A DNA stretch of 14,414 nucleotides, from the NCBI GenBank assembly GCA_964525785.1, contig CAZGIX010000114.1, forward strand, positions 1-14,414, read 5' to 3'. Numbering within the stretch: the first letter of the stretch is position 1; each line of letters starts with the position of its first letter. The position numbers were made by a program, and so were the translations under genes. This DNA comes from JAQBDA01 sp964525785 (GTDB lineage Bacteria > Chloroflexota > Anaerolineae > Anaerolineales > UBA4823). Below are positions 1 through 6,522 of the stretch, piece by piece. Below the pieces are notes generated by a model. That model saw only the letters and a program-made list of their open reading frames with translations. It was not told where the DNA came from and did not search any database.

Positions 1-69
1 GCCAACCTATTGTAAAGCGTGGATTTCGGGTAGTCACCCTTTTGAGTGTTGCTAAGTATCTTGACTGGA

Positions 70-210
70 TGACATTCCGATGGAGCGCCCTTTGCGACAG
101 GCGCCATTTGCGACAGGCGATCTTTGCGACGAGGAATCCCTGCTTATAGAGTCTTTCCGATGAGCGTCATAGGGATTCCTCCCTTCACTGCGTTCAGGGT
201 CGGAATGACA
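70..210. repeat. Intergenic palindromic repeat element
   Basis: Nested inverted repeats are visible. The outer arms TGACATTCCGA (70-80) and TCGGAATGACA (200-210) pair at 10 of 11 positions. The inner arms GAGGAATCCCT (131-141) and AGGGATTCCTC (171-181) are perfect 11-bp complements around a 29-nt loop. Read on the - strand, the right part spells the peptide CHSDPERSEGRNP. From memory, that string recurs in spurious protein predictions from many bacterial genomes and marks a widespread non-coding palindromic repeat. The element is therefore probably one copy of a dispersed repeat family. Only one clear copy lies in this window, so dispersal cannot be shown here. Confidence 0.65.
91..130. repeat. 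Tandem repeat, 16-bp unit, 2.5 copies
   Basis: TTTGCGAC occurs at 91-98, 107-114 and 123-130, exactly 16 bp apart. The first two units also share the following AGGCG. The array sits in the left arm of the larger palindromic element, between its outer and inner inverted repeats. It is too short, and lacks the repeat/spacer pattern, to be a CRISPR array. Copy number probably varies between strains, as is common for slippage-prone arrays (inference). Confidence 0.7.
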
Positions 211-232
211 TGGGCGGATGCTGATCGCATGA

Positions 233-397
233 TCCCCAAGAACACTGTATAGGGAGATTGTCGGATTTCGTAAAGAAGAAGATAAAATCGTGGCTGTTGT
301 TGGCGTCATCAAGATCGCTGCCAGCCTGGAACGATCTCTCAAAGCCATCGAGCGTGCGCTGGGGATATCCCTGGCGCACTGTATTTTTGTCATATAA
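233..397 (+). other. Possible gene remnant (open frame, no start codon)
   Basis: Between a stop at 230-232 and TAA at 395-397 one + frame encodes a protein-like stretch of about 54 residues, with segments such as DKIVAVVGVIKIAASLERS and LKAIERALGIS. These have the alternating hydrophobic and charged pattern of real helices, and the third codon positions are GC-leaning. There is no ATG. The only usable starts are ATT at 257, with a purine-rich AGGGAG directly against it, or GTG at 290. I do not recognise the family. It may be the tail of a decayed gene or chance coding potential. Confidence 0.2.
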
Positions 398-398
398 T
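393..398 (+). promoter_or_regulatory. Candidate -10 element (TATAAT) for the sigma-factor operon
   Basis: A perfect TATAAT lies 55 bases before the chosen GTG start of the sigma factor and would put transcription start near 405. There is no good -35 at the expected 17-bp spacing. A TG dinucleotide at 388-389 is two bases too far upstream for a true extended -10. ECF operons often autoregulate from a separate ECF-type promoter, and none was recognised here. Confidence 0.35.
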
Positions 399-452
399 CG
401 CACTGAGCGGTGTTCTATCTTATGTAAGCGCACGCTGGCGCACAGGTATGAA

Positions 453-1019
453 GTGACTTTGACAGCAAACCATGTCCATGTCCGGAGCCAACAGGAGGCG
501 GATGCCTGGCTCGAGGCGGCTTTCGGGGAATACTGGCCGCGGGTTTATGGTGTCCTGTACCGCCTGGTTGGAGATCCAGGAGAGGCAGAAGACCTGGCCC
601 TGGAAGTCTTCTGGCGGCTGCACAGCCGGCGACCGGCAGCCGAAAGCGGGGCCGAGCTGGCCGGTTGGCTCTATCGTGTGGCGACCAACCTGGGGTTCAA
701 TGCCCTGCGCGCCCGCCAGCGCCGCTGGCGGTACGAGACCCAGGCCGGGCAGCGTATCCTGGAAGAAAGCCAGCCAGGAGATCCGGCCGACGAGGTGGTG
801 AAAGGCCAGGAGCACCAGCGCGTACGCCTAGCTCTCTCCCGGATGAAACCTCGCTCAGCCCGGTTGCTGTTCCTGCGCCACTCAGGATTGTCGTACGCCG
901 AGTTGGCTGCTGCGCTGGAGATCGCCATTGGTTCTGTCGGAACGCTGCTGGCGCGTGCTGAAGCGGAATTCGAAGTACGCTACCAGGCTCTGGAAGGAGA
1001 AAGCCGTGCACCTAGATGA
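453..1019 (+). CDS. ECF-family RNA polymerase sigma factor (sigma-70 related)
   Basis: A 188-residue protein that would direct RNA polymerase to a dedicated set of promoters. Region 2 spans about residues 20-95, with the helix AEDLALEVFWRL followed by the region 2.4-like GWLYRVATNLGFNALRARQ. Region 4 lies at about 125-180, where SYAELAAALEIAIGSVGTLL is the helix-turn-helix that reads the -35 element. The length is typical of the family. GTG 453 is chosen because AGG sits 6 bases upstream and the earlier open frame looks non-coding; TTG 459 is an alternative. The stop overlaps the start of the anti-sigma gene by 14 bases, so the two are very probably translationally coupled. Which ECF subgroup it belongs to cannot be told by eye. 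The gene end and family are secure; the start is less so. Confidence 0.88.
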   Translation: MTLTANHVHVRSQQEADAWLEAAFGEYWPRVYGVLYRLVGDPGEAEDLALEVFWRLHSRRPAAESGAELAGWLYRVATNLGFNALRARQRRWRYETQAGQRILEESQPGDPADEVVKGQEHQRVRLALSRMKPRSARLLFLRHSGLSYAELAAALEIAIGSVGTLLARAEAEFEVRYQALEGESRAPR

Positions 1020-2181
1020 AGGCCAGATCAAAGCCTATTTAGACCATGAGTTGGCTGCCGGGCAGGCAGAGCTGGTCAGGGAGCACCTGGCAGCCTGCCC
1101 AGCCTGCCAGGGGCGCGCCGACGCTTTGTCCAGCCGGACTGCGCGGGTGGATGTGCATCTGGCTTCGATTTCTGCAAGGCCATCCACCACTCCAAGACTG
1201 ACCACCGCTCACGCTCGTCTGCAAGCTCGTATTGCAGAAAAGGAGATACAAACCATGTCCCAAAGAATTTTCGCACCTCGCTACCGGACTGCCTGGGTAG
1301 TGCTGGGAATTGTGCTCGTCCTGGCTGTTGCCCTGGCTTTCCCGCCGGTGCGGGCAATTGCCAACAGCTTTTTAGGTCTCTTCCGGGTGGAACAATTTAC
1401 CGTGGTTCAGGTCAACCCTGGCAACCTGCCCGAGCAGCTGGGCAGCTCCTCGCAGCTGGAGGCTTTATTCACCGATAGCGTGCACGTGGAGGATAAGGGC
1501 GAGCCTCAGGATGTTGCCGGCCCCGAAGAAGCCAGCCAATTGGCGGGCATCCCGGTGCGTATGCCCGTCTCTATGGAGGAGCAAGCCAGCATTAAGGTCA
1601 TCCCCGGAGCCGAGATCACCTTTAATATCGATCTTCAGCGTGTCCAATTACTGCTGGACGAGATCGGTCGCAGCGATATTCAACTTCCAGCCGACCTGAA
1701 TGGCGCCAGCGTGCATGTCAGCACCGCCAGCTCCGTGGCAGCCATGTATGGTGATTGCCAAATCGACGTCGAGATGGCCCGCCAGGAGGGCTTCGATCCC
1801 GATGATCCGAGTCTGCCGCGCCTGCCGCGCTGCACTACTTTCGTCCAGATGCCCAGCCCCACCGTCTCAGCCCCACCAGGCCTGGATGTCCAGAAGATTG
1901 GCGAGGCCTTCCTGCAGGTGATGGGCATGTCTGCGGAGGATGCTGCCCACTTCGCTCAGAGCGTGGACTGGACCACCACGCTGGTCATTCCCATCCCTCG
2001 CTACGGCACCACCTACCGCGAAGTGCCCGTGGATGGCGCCACCGGTACGTTGATCCTGCAAGATCTGAAAGATCATCCCAAGCAGTATCTGCTGGTGTGG
2101 GCGAAGGACGGCATCCTGTACTCCCTCACCGGCCCGGGAGATGGCAGCGCAGGTCTGCGCATCGCCAACACGCTCAAATAA
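1006..2181 (+). CDS. Membrane-anchored zinc-finger anti-sigma factor
   Basis: A 391-residue protein expected to bind and silence the sigma factor encoded just upstream until an envelope signal arrives. The N-terminal cytoplasmic part carries the ZAS/zf-HC2 motif H-x3-C-x2-C (His27, Cys31, Cys34, within HLAACPAC). A linker leads to one transmembrane helix at about 95-112 (AWVVLGIVLVLAVALAF). A long extracytoplasmic domain of about 275 residues follows, ending in a segment (YLLVWAKDGILYSLTG) that recalls DUF4367-type sensor domains; that resemblance is tentative. GTG 1006 is chosen because AAGGAGA (994-1000) sits at ideal spacing and the protein then starts right at the zinc-finger domain. The 14-base overlap with the sigma gene is the classic arrangement of such pairs. 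The signal sensed is unknown. Confidence 0.85.
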   Translation: MHLDEGQIKAYLDHELAAGQAELVREHLAACPACQGRADALSSRTARVDVHLASISARPSTTPRLTTAHARLQARIAEKEIQTMSQRIFAPRYRTAWVVLGIVLVLAVALAFPPVRAIANSFLGLFRVEQFTVVQVNPGNLPEQLGSSSQLEALFTDSVHVEDKGEPQDVAGPEEASQLAGIPVRMPVSMEEQASIKVIPGAEITFNIDLQRVQLLLDEIGRSDIQLPADLNGASVHVSTASSVAAMYGDCQIDVEMARQEGFDPDDPSLPRLPRCTTFVQMPSPTVSAPPGLDVQKIGEAFLQVMGMSAEDAAHFAQSVDWTTTLVIPIPRYGTTYREVPVDGATGTLILQDLKDHPKQYLLVWAKDGILYSLTGPGDGSAGLRIANTLK

Positions 2182-2187
2182 CCTGCT

Positions 2188-2224
2188 GGCTCCAGGGGTG
2201 TGTTCCAAATGCACCCCCGGAGCC
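2188..2224 (+). terminator. GC-rich hairpin between anti-sigma and ABC genes (terminator or attenuator)
   Basis: GGCTCC-A-GGGGTG (2188-2200) pairs with CACCCC-C-GGAGCC (2212-2224): 12 base pairs with one A/C mismatch and an 11-nt loop. It starts six bases after the anti-sigma stop and ends 18 bases before the ATP-binding protein's ATG. The downstream stretch (GGTTCTATTCATTT) is only moderately T-rich, so it is more likely a partial terminator or an RNA-stability element that sets the ratio of sigma to transporter expression than a full stop. Confidence 0.4.
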
Positions 2225-2242
2225 GGTTCTATTCATTTCCCA

Positions 2243-3163
2243 ATGTCCCCTGCCCTCGCCATCGAAACCCACGGACTGCGCAAAGTCTTTGGCGACAAAG
2301 TCGCCGTCGCTGACCTGACGCTCAGTGTCGAACGGGGCGAAGTGTTCGGTTTCCTGGGACCCAACGGCGCTGGCAAGACAACTGCCGTCAAGATCCTGTT
2401 GGGGCTGATCCGTCCCTCGGCTGGGCAGGGCGCGCTGCTGGGTGCTCCACTTGGGGACTTACCCGCGCGTCGGAAGGTTGGCTTTCTGCCCGAGCATTTT
2501 CGCTTTCACGACTGGCTGACTGCCAGTGAATTCCTGCGTTTGCACGCAGATCTGTATCACATGCCGCCCGAAGCGAGCCGGAGGCGCATCGAGGAGCTGC
2601 TTGAGCTGGTCGGACTGTCGCCCCATGCCGCCCAGAGGCTGCGCCAGTTCTCCAAGGGCATGTTGCAGCGCATCGGGCTGGCGCAGGCGCTTCTCAACCA
2701 ACCGGAGCTGGTCATCCTGGACGAACCCACCTCCGGCCTCGATCCGGTCGGGCGCCGCCTGGTGCGCGACATTATCCGCGACCTGCGTAGCCAGGGCACC
2801 ACCGTCTTCCTGAACTCTCACCTGCTCAGCGAGGTTGAGATCACCTGCGACCGGGTGGCTTTTATCAAGTTTGGCGAAGTGCTCCAGGTCAGCCAGCTCC
2901 AGACCCTGGTTGAGGGAGAACTGAGCGTCGAACTACGCGCCTCGCCCCTGACACCCGAGATCGTCGCTGGCCTTGCCCGTTGGAGCCGCAACGTGCGCGC
3001 TGACGGCGATCACCTCAGCCTGACCCTGGCGGGGGAAGAGCACATCGCAGCCATCAACCGTTACCTGGTCGAGCAGGGGGTGGATGTTTATGCCCTGCGC
3101 CCACAGCGAATCTCCCTGGAAGATTTGTTCATCGAGATCGTGGGCACAGACGGAGGCTTGTGA
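2243..3163 (+). CDS. ABC transporter ATP-binding protein
   Basis: A 306-residue ATPase that would power the permease encoded immediately downstream. All core motifs are present: Walker A GPNGAGKT (39-46, Lys45), signature FSKGM (136-140), Walker B with catalytic Glu in LVILDEP (Glu161), D-loop SGLD, and switch His193 in NSHLLSE. The Q-loop region reads GFLPEH rather than containing the usual Gln, as is common in ABC-2 type exporters. The C-terminal 90 residues form the accessory domain usual for this group. ATG 2243 is taken because homologous proteins begin close to the ETHGLRKVFG strand. It lacks a visible Shine-Dalgarno sequence, and a hairpin ends 18 bases upstream, so translation may be weak or leaderless-like. 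The gene is probably co-transcribed with the sigma/anti-sigma pair. The substrate is not predictable. Confidence 0.92.
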   Translation: MSPALAIETHGLRKVFGDKVAVADLTLSVERGEVFGFLGPNGAGKTTAVKILLGLIRPSAGQGALLGAPLGDLPARRKVGFLPEHFRFHDWLTASEFLRLHADLYHMPPEASRRRIEELLELVGLSPHAAQRLRQFSKGMLQRIGLAQALLNQPELVILDEPTSGLDPVGRRLVRDIIRDLRSQGTTVFLNSHLLSEVEITCDRVAFIKFGEVLQVSQLQTLVEGELSVELRASPLTPEIVAGLARWSRNVRADGDHLSLTLAGEEHIAAINRYLVEQGVDVYALRPQRISLEDLFIEIVGTDGGL

Positions 3164-3999
3164 TGCAGAGCGCTTTGATCATCGCCCGCCTGACCTTTCG
3201 CGAGGCCTCCCGGCGCTGGATCTTATGGGTGGCTTTACTGCTCGGTCTCCTGTTCCTGACCGTCTACGGAATCGGCTTTCACGAGATCCAAAAAGACGTC
3301 CAGCGCCAGAGCACTGTCCCTCTGCTGGAGTTCACCGAGATCTACAACTTCCTGACGCTGGCGGGTCTGTACGCGGTCAATTTCCTGGCGGTTATGATGG
3401 CGGTGCTCACATCGGTGGATACCCTATCTGGGGAGATTGCCTCCGGGACGATCCATACCCTGGTGAGCAAGCCCCTTGGGCGGTGGGAGATCGTGTTGGG
3501 CAAGTGGCTGGGCTTTGCCGGGATGCTGCTGCTGTACCTGCTGCTGATGGCTGGCGGTGTTTTGCTGCTGGTCTACCTCCTGGCAGACTATACGCCGCCC
3601 AATGCCCTGCGCGGCCTGGCGCTGATCAGCTTGAACGCCCTGCTGCTGCTGAGCGTGTCGCTCCTGGGAGGCTCGGTACTCTCTACACTTGCGAACGGTG
3701 TGCTGGTGTTTGGGCTGTTTGGAATTGCGTTCATCGGCGGATGGATCGAGCAGTTCGGCTCTCTGCTCAACAACCAGACGGCGATAAATGTCGGCGTGGT
3801 CAGCAGCCTGATCTTACCCAGCGAGGCTTTGTGGAAGCGAGCAGCTTTCGAAATGCAGTCGCCGATGGTGGCTGCGCTGGGTTTCTCCCCCTTCACTTCC
3901 AATACGGTCCCCAGCTTGCTGATGCTGGCCTATGCTGTCCTATACCTTCTGGCGGCGCTCTATCTGGCAGTCCGCACATTCAGCCGGCGAGATCTATAA
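3163..3999 (+). CDS. ABC-2 type transporter permease
   Basis: A 278-residue integral membrane protein with about six hydrophobic helices (about 19-38, 62-84, 117-140, 150-173, 178-197 and 255-272). After helix 2 comes SGEIASGTIHTLVSKPLGRW, a stretch characteristic of ABC-2 permeases, with the expected amphipathic loop between helices. ATG 3163 shares one base with the ATP-binding protein's TGA, and GGAGG at 3152-3156 lies 6 bases upstream, so the start is well supported. With its partner it would form an exporter of the multidrug, antibiotic or lipid type. The upstream ECF sigma/anti-sigma pair suggests the exporter is part of an envelope-stress or toxic-compound response (inference). Confidence 0.9.
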   Translation: MQSALIIARLTFREASRRWILWVALLLGLLFLTVYGIGFHEIQKDVQRQSTVPLLEFTEIYNFLTLAGLYAVNFLAVMMAVLTSVDTLSGEIASGTIHTLVSKPLGRWEIVLGKWLGFAGMLLLYLLLMAGGVLLLVYLLADYTPPNALRGLALISLNALLLLSVSLLGGSVLSTLANGVLVFGLFGIAFIGGWIEQFGSLLNNQTAINVGVVSSLILPSEALWKRAAFEMQSPMVAALGFSPFTSNTVPSLLMLAYAVLYLLAALYLAVRTFSRRDL

Positions 4000-4066
4000 T
4001 CGATCGTATCACACAACCCAAACCCACAACATTTGAGTGCACCCCTTTGAGTTGTGTAATTCCTAG

Positions 4067-4086
4067 ATATATTTGATACAATATAT
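4067..4086. promoter_or_regulatory. Operator-like palindrome overlapping a promoter
   Basis: ATATATT (4067-4073) and AATATAT (4080-4086) are perfect 7-bp inverted repeats around the spacer TGATAC. The 20-bp dyad sits directly on the extended -10 element, so a protein bound here would block polymerase. Just upstream are a direct repeat TTTGAGT (4032-4038 and 4046-4052, 14 bp apart) and a 7-bp inverted pair ACACAAC (4011-4017) / GTTGTGT (4051-4057), which could be further protein-binding sites. No regulator gene adjoins it, so the protein is unknown. Confidence 0.4.
4074..4082 (+). promoter_or_regulatory. Extended -10 promoter (TGATACAAT) for the candidate small RNA
   Basis: TG-A-TACAAT matches the extended -10 consensus (TGnTATAAT) with one mismatch. 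The -35 is poor: TTGTGT at 4052-4057 is 19 bp away, which the TG extension can offset. Transcription would start near 4089 and run into the terminator that ends near 4184. Confidence 0.45.
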
Positions 4087-4088
4087 GT

Positions 4089-4184
4089 CCTAAAGCTGTG
4101 GGATGGCATGCCTGGCTGCCTGATATCCCGCGCAAGGGTTGTCTATGATAGAGATGAGGGCGAGATGCTCGTCTCTTTGTTTTA
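4089..4184 (+). ncRNA. Candidate structured small RNA of about 95 nt
   Basis: The segment lies between an extended -10 promoter and an intrinsic terminator and has no credible coding frame. Its 5' half folds into a hairpin: 4098-4104 pairs with 4125-4131 (seven pairs, one G-U), then after a TGAT bulge GGCA (4105-4108) pairs with TGCC (4117-4120). A linker leads to the terminator stem. A separate promoter downstream serves the next gene, which favours a free-standing RNA over a simple leader. A leader controlled by premature termination remains possible if some transcripts read through. It matches no riboswitch or 6S-type pattern that I recognise. The start site is inferred. Confidence 0.4.
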
Positions 4185-4189
4185 ATTAT
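4150..4189 (+). terminator. Intrinsic (Rho-independent) terminator
   Basis: AGAGATGAG (4150-4158) pairs with CTCGTCTCT (4168-4176) over nine base pairs, one of them G-U, around a 9-nt loop. TTGTTTTAATTATT follows directly. This is the clearest terminator in the window. It ends the candidate small RNA and isolates the next gene from upstream transcription. Confidence 0.75.
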
Positions 4190-4257
4190 TTACAGCCTAA
4201 GGATGGTGTGCCTCCCGATGACGTGTCCCCATCCCACTTAGATGATAAATCTAGGGC

Positions 4258-4286
4258 CAGACATTCTTCGTATTACTGCATATAAT
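4258..4286 (+). promoter_or_regulatory. Promoter for the 4320-onward operon
   Basis: A -35 CAGACA (4258-4263, 4 of 6 match to TTGACA), a 17-bp spacer and a perfect TATAAT (4281-4286). Transcription would start near 4293, about 27 bases before ATG 4320. Its position after the terminator and inside the upstream-extended frame argues that ATG 4242 is not the real start of the next gene. Confidence 0.6.
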
Positions 4287-4319
4287 GCCTCTTACTTGTC
4301 ACAAAACATCACACGGAAC

Positions 4320-5489
4320 ATGATCACTGCCCCGGAACAGCCACCTCCCCTCACATCTCTGCGCCTGCGCTGGGCGATTACCGCCCTGGTAGGCGCACTG
4401 CTCCTATGGGGCGGCTATCGTCTGTTTGCCGTCCAATGGCAGCCAGGCTATGCAGCACGCTGGCTGGCCTTGGCGAGTATGGCGATGGCTTACTTGCTGT
4501 GGGTGCTGTGGCGCAGCCTAGAGCACAACCACCGCCACGGTGAAACCCGGCTGCTATCCGGGTATGGCGCCGGCAACTCCATGACCATCCTGCGCGGCGC
4601 TCTGATCGCCGGGCTGACGGGTTTTCTGTTTCTGCCCTGGCCCCCCGGATGGATGGCCTGGATACCGGGAGCGCTCTATACTGCGGCAGCCCTGGCGGAT
4701 TTCCTGGACGGCTATCTGGCGCGCATCACGGACCGCACCACCCGCATGGGTGAGATCCTGGATCTGAGCTTCGATGGGCTGGGGGTGCTGGTGGCTTCCG
4801 TGCTGGCGGTGCAGTACGGGCAGGTTCCTTTATGGTACCTGGCAGTGGCACTGGCACGCTACATATTTATGGGCGCCACCTGGCTGCGTAGGCGACAGGG
4901 ACTCCCGGTTCATGAACTGCCGCCCAGCGTGCGCCGGCGCACCTTTGCCGGTATCCAGATGGGCTTCTTGTTCTTCATCCTGATGCCGGTTTTCTCCCCT
5001 CCGGGAACGCATATCGCCGCGCTGGTCTTCGCGGCACCGTTCCTGGCCGGCTTTATGATCGACTGGCAATATACCTGCGGGCGTTTGCAGAGGCAGTCCC
5101 CGCGCAGGGAAGCCGGGCAGCTCGCCCTGAAATGGCTGCCAGTTGGGCTGCGCGCCGCGGCGGTCATCCTGCTGGTAGGTCAGATTACAGGAGGGCTTTT
5201 ACGTAACCCTGGGCAGGTGCCTGACATCGCAACCCCGGTCACATTTGCCTTTATGCTGGCACAGGCAGCAGTGATGATCATGCTGGCTCTGGGGGTCAGC
5301 AGCCGCTTCACCGCAATCCTTGGCCTGAGCCTGTTGGGCATCCAACAGATGACCGTCAGCCTGTCGCCTGTCCAGGTCATGCTGGTGATCTTGTACACTG
5401 CCATCCTCTACCTGGGAAGCGGTGCCTTTTCCTTGTGGAAACCGGAAGAGCGATTGATCTACCGCCGGGCGGGTGAGAAAGTCTCATGA
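4320..5489 (+). CDS. CDP-alcohol phosphatidyltransferase with a C-terminal membrane extension
   Basis: A 389-residue membrane enzyme. Family members move a phosphatidyl or similar group from a CDP-activated donor to an alcohol in phospholipid synthesis. The full signature D-x2-DG-x2-AR-x8-G-x3-D-x3-D is present (Asp127, Asp130, Arg135, Gly144, Asp148, Asp152; DFLDGYLAR at its start), so it should be active. Two helices precede the catalytic domain. After it, residues from about 265 to the end add roughly four helices ending in YLGSGAFSLWKPEERLIYRR, which recalls DoxX-type membrane domains; that identity is tentative. The usual family length is about 180-230 residues, so this is an extended or fused form. 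ATG 4320 is preferred over ATG 4242 because a promoter lies between them; neither has a strong ribosome site. It overlaps the next gene by four bases. The alcohol substrate is unknown. Confidence 0.82.
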   Translation: MITAPEQPPPLTSLRLRWAITALVGALLLWGGYRLFAVQWQPGYAARWLALASMAMAYLLWVLWRSLEHNHRHGETRLLSGYGAGNSMTILRGALIAGLTGFLFLPWPPGWMAWIPGALYTAAALADFLDGYLARITDRTTRMGEILDLSFDGLGVLVASVLAVQYGQVPLWYLAVALARYIFMGATWLRRRQGLPVHELPPSVRRRTFAGIQMGFLFFILMPVFSPPGTHIAALVFAAPFLAGFMIDWQYTCGRLQRQSPRREAGQLALKWLPVGLRAAAVILLVGQITGGLLRNPGQVPDIATPVTFAFMLAQAAVMIMLALGVSSRFTAILGLSLLGIQQMTVSLSPVQVMLVILYTAILYLGSGAFSLWKPEERLIYRRAGEKVS

Positions 5490-6496
5490 GATCCCTGAAG
5501 CGCCTCTGGAATCCCCGCCTGCTTGTCTGGCCTCTGGGTCTGCTGCTGGTCGGTTGGGCGCTGCGCTCTGTCCCGGTCGATAAGATCTGGGATGTACTGG
5601 CACGTCTGAGTCTTGCACAGCTCCTGGCGCTCGTAGCTCTGAACCTGCTCATCGTGCTGCTCTGGAGCAGCCGCTGGTGGCAGCTCCTGCGCGCCCAGGG
5701 CTACCGCCTGCCCTTCTTCTCTCTTGTCGGCTACCGGCTGGCTGGTTTTGGCATCAGCTATTTCACCCCCGGTCCTCAGATCGGCGGAGAGCCGCTGCAG
5801 GTTCACCTGATCAGCCGCCGGCATGCGATCCCCGCCTCCGCAGCCATCGCCGCCGTTTCGCTGGACAAACTGCTGGACCTGCTGGCTAATTTCACCTTTA
5901 TCGCCTTGAGCCTGCTGTTCGTCATACCTGGTGCGACATCCAGTCTGCTCATCCCCATTTTCTCCCTGGGGCTGATCCTGCCTGCCGCTTACCTGCTGGC
6001 TCTGCGCCTGGGCAGGCGCCCCCTCGCCCGCATCGCGCGGCTCATCCACCGGCGCTCCACCGTATCATCGCCCCTGCACAGGGTTTACGATGCCCTGCTG
6101 GCCTCTGAAGAGCAGATGGCAGCTTTACTGCGGCGCAAACCATTGGTCCTGCTCCAGGTAGCTTCGCTTACGCTGCTTGTCTGGGCATTAATGATCGTCG
6201 AATACCGGCTGGCTCTATCTTTTCTCGGGCAGCCCGCAAGCTGGTCCGCCACGATTTATCTGCTGGCAGCTGCCCGCATTGCCTTCCTGCTCCCCTCACC
6301 CGGCGCGCTGGGAACGCTGGAAGCCAGCCAGGTGCTGGCGATGCAGGCGATCGGCTTTGACCCGGCACTGGCGCTGAGCCTCAGCCTGCTGATCCGCGCC
6401 CGCGATCTGACACTCGGCGGCCTGGGCTTGTGGCTGGGCGCGGCTCTTACCCAGCGCAGCCCGGTCACTGCCCTACCCTCTCCGGCAGGAGATTAA
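5486..6496 (+). CDS. LPG-synthase-TM / UPF0104 family membrane protein
   Basis: A 336-residue polytopic membrane protein of the lysylphosphatidylglycerol synthase transmembrane family (UPF0104, as in MprF N-terminal regions and AglD-like proteins). The family hallmark lies near residues 85-110, with GYRLAGFGISYFTPGPQIGG followed by EPLQV, and ARIAFLLPSPGALGTLE near 262 matches the second conserved block. About eight hydrophobic helices are evident. There is no soluble aminoacyl-transferase domain, so it is a stand-alone membrane unit of the kind often proposed to move or flip lipids or lipid-linked sugars. The start overlaps the CDP-alcohol transferase stop as ATGA, implying translational coupling and a shared lipid-related job. 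Confidence 0.85.
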   Translation: MRSLKRLWNPRLLVWPLGLLLVGWALRSVPVDKIWDVLARLSLAQLLALVALNLLIVLLWSSRWWQLLRAQGYRLPFFSLVGYRLAGFGISYFTPGPQIGGEPLQVHLISRRHAIPASAAIAAVSLDKLLDLLANFTFIALSLLFVIPGATSSLLIPIFSLGLILPAAYLLALRLGRRPLARIARLIHRRSTVSSPLHRVYDALLASEEQMAALLRRKPLVLLQVASLTLLVWALMIVEYRLALSFLGQPASWSATIYLLAAARIAFLLPSPGALGTLEASQVLAMQAIGFDPALALSLSLLIRARDLTLGGLGLWLGAALTQRSPVTALPSPAGD

Positions 6497-6522
6497 TCAT
6501 CACTATTTTAGGAGAAATAACA

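Larger units (their letters stand above)
1..452. other. Intergenic region without a convincing gene
   Basis: No reading frame here has the codon pattern, a start and a ribosome site expected of a gene. The frame running into the sigma factor from a TTG at 258 is open but rich in Arg, Ser and Trp before about 450 and looks non-coding. The region holds an inverted repeat element (70-210), a 16-bp tandem repeat (91-130), a possible gene remnant (233-397) and a -10-like hexamer (393-398). A tiny GGGT/ACCC hairpin followed by four T at 28-43 could be the end of an upstream gene's transcript but is too weak to call. Confidence 0.6.

Noticed and set aside
28..43. Terminator hairpin GGGT-AGTC-ACCC followed by TTTT
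   Set aside because: A four-base-pair stem is too short to be convincing, and the upstream gene is not in the window.
91..130. CRISPR-like array
   Set aside because: Only 2.5 copies of a 16-bp unit with no distinct spacers; a simple tandem repeat explains it.
258..452. Upstream extension of the sigma factor from a TTG at 258
   Set aside because: The added 65 residues are Arg/Ser/Trp-rich, do not resemble ECF N-termini and would place the TATAAT promoter inside the gene; GTG 453 gives a family-typical length.
420..815. Antisense open frames across the window, such as this one on the - strand
   Set aside because: They mirror well-supported + strand genes, lack ribosome sites and have atypical amino-acid content; they are shadows of GC-rich coding sequence.
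4242..4319. N-terminal extension of the CDP-alcohol transferase from ATG 4242
   Set aside because: The extension lies upstream of a good promoter (4258-4286), has no ribosome site and adds 26 unremarkable residues.
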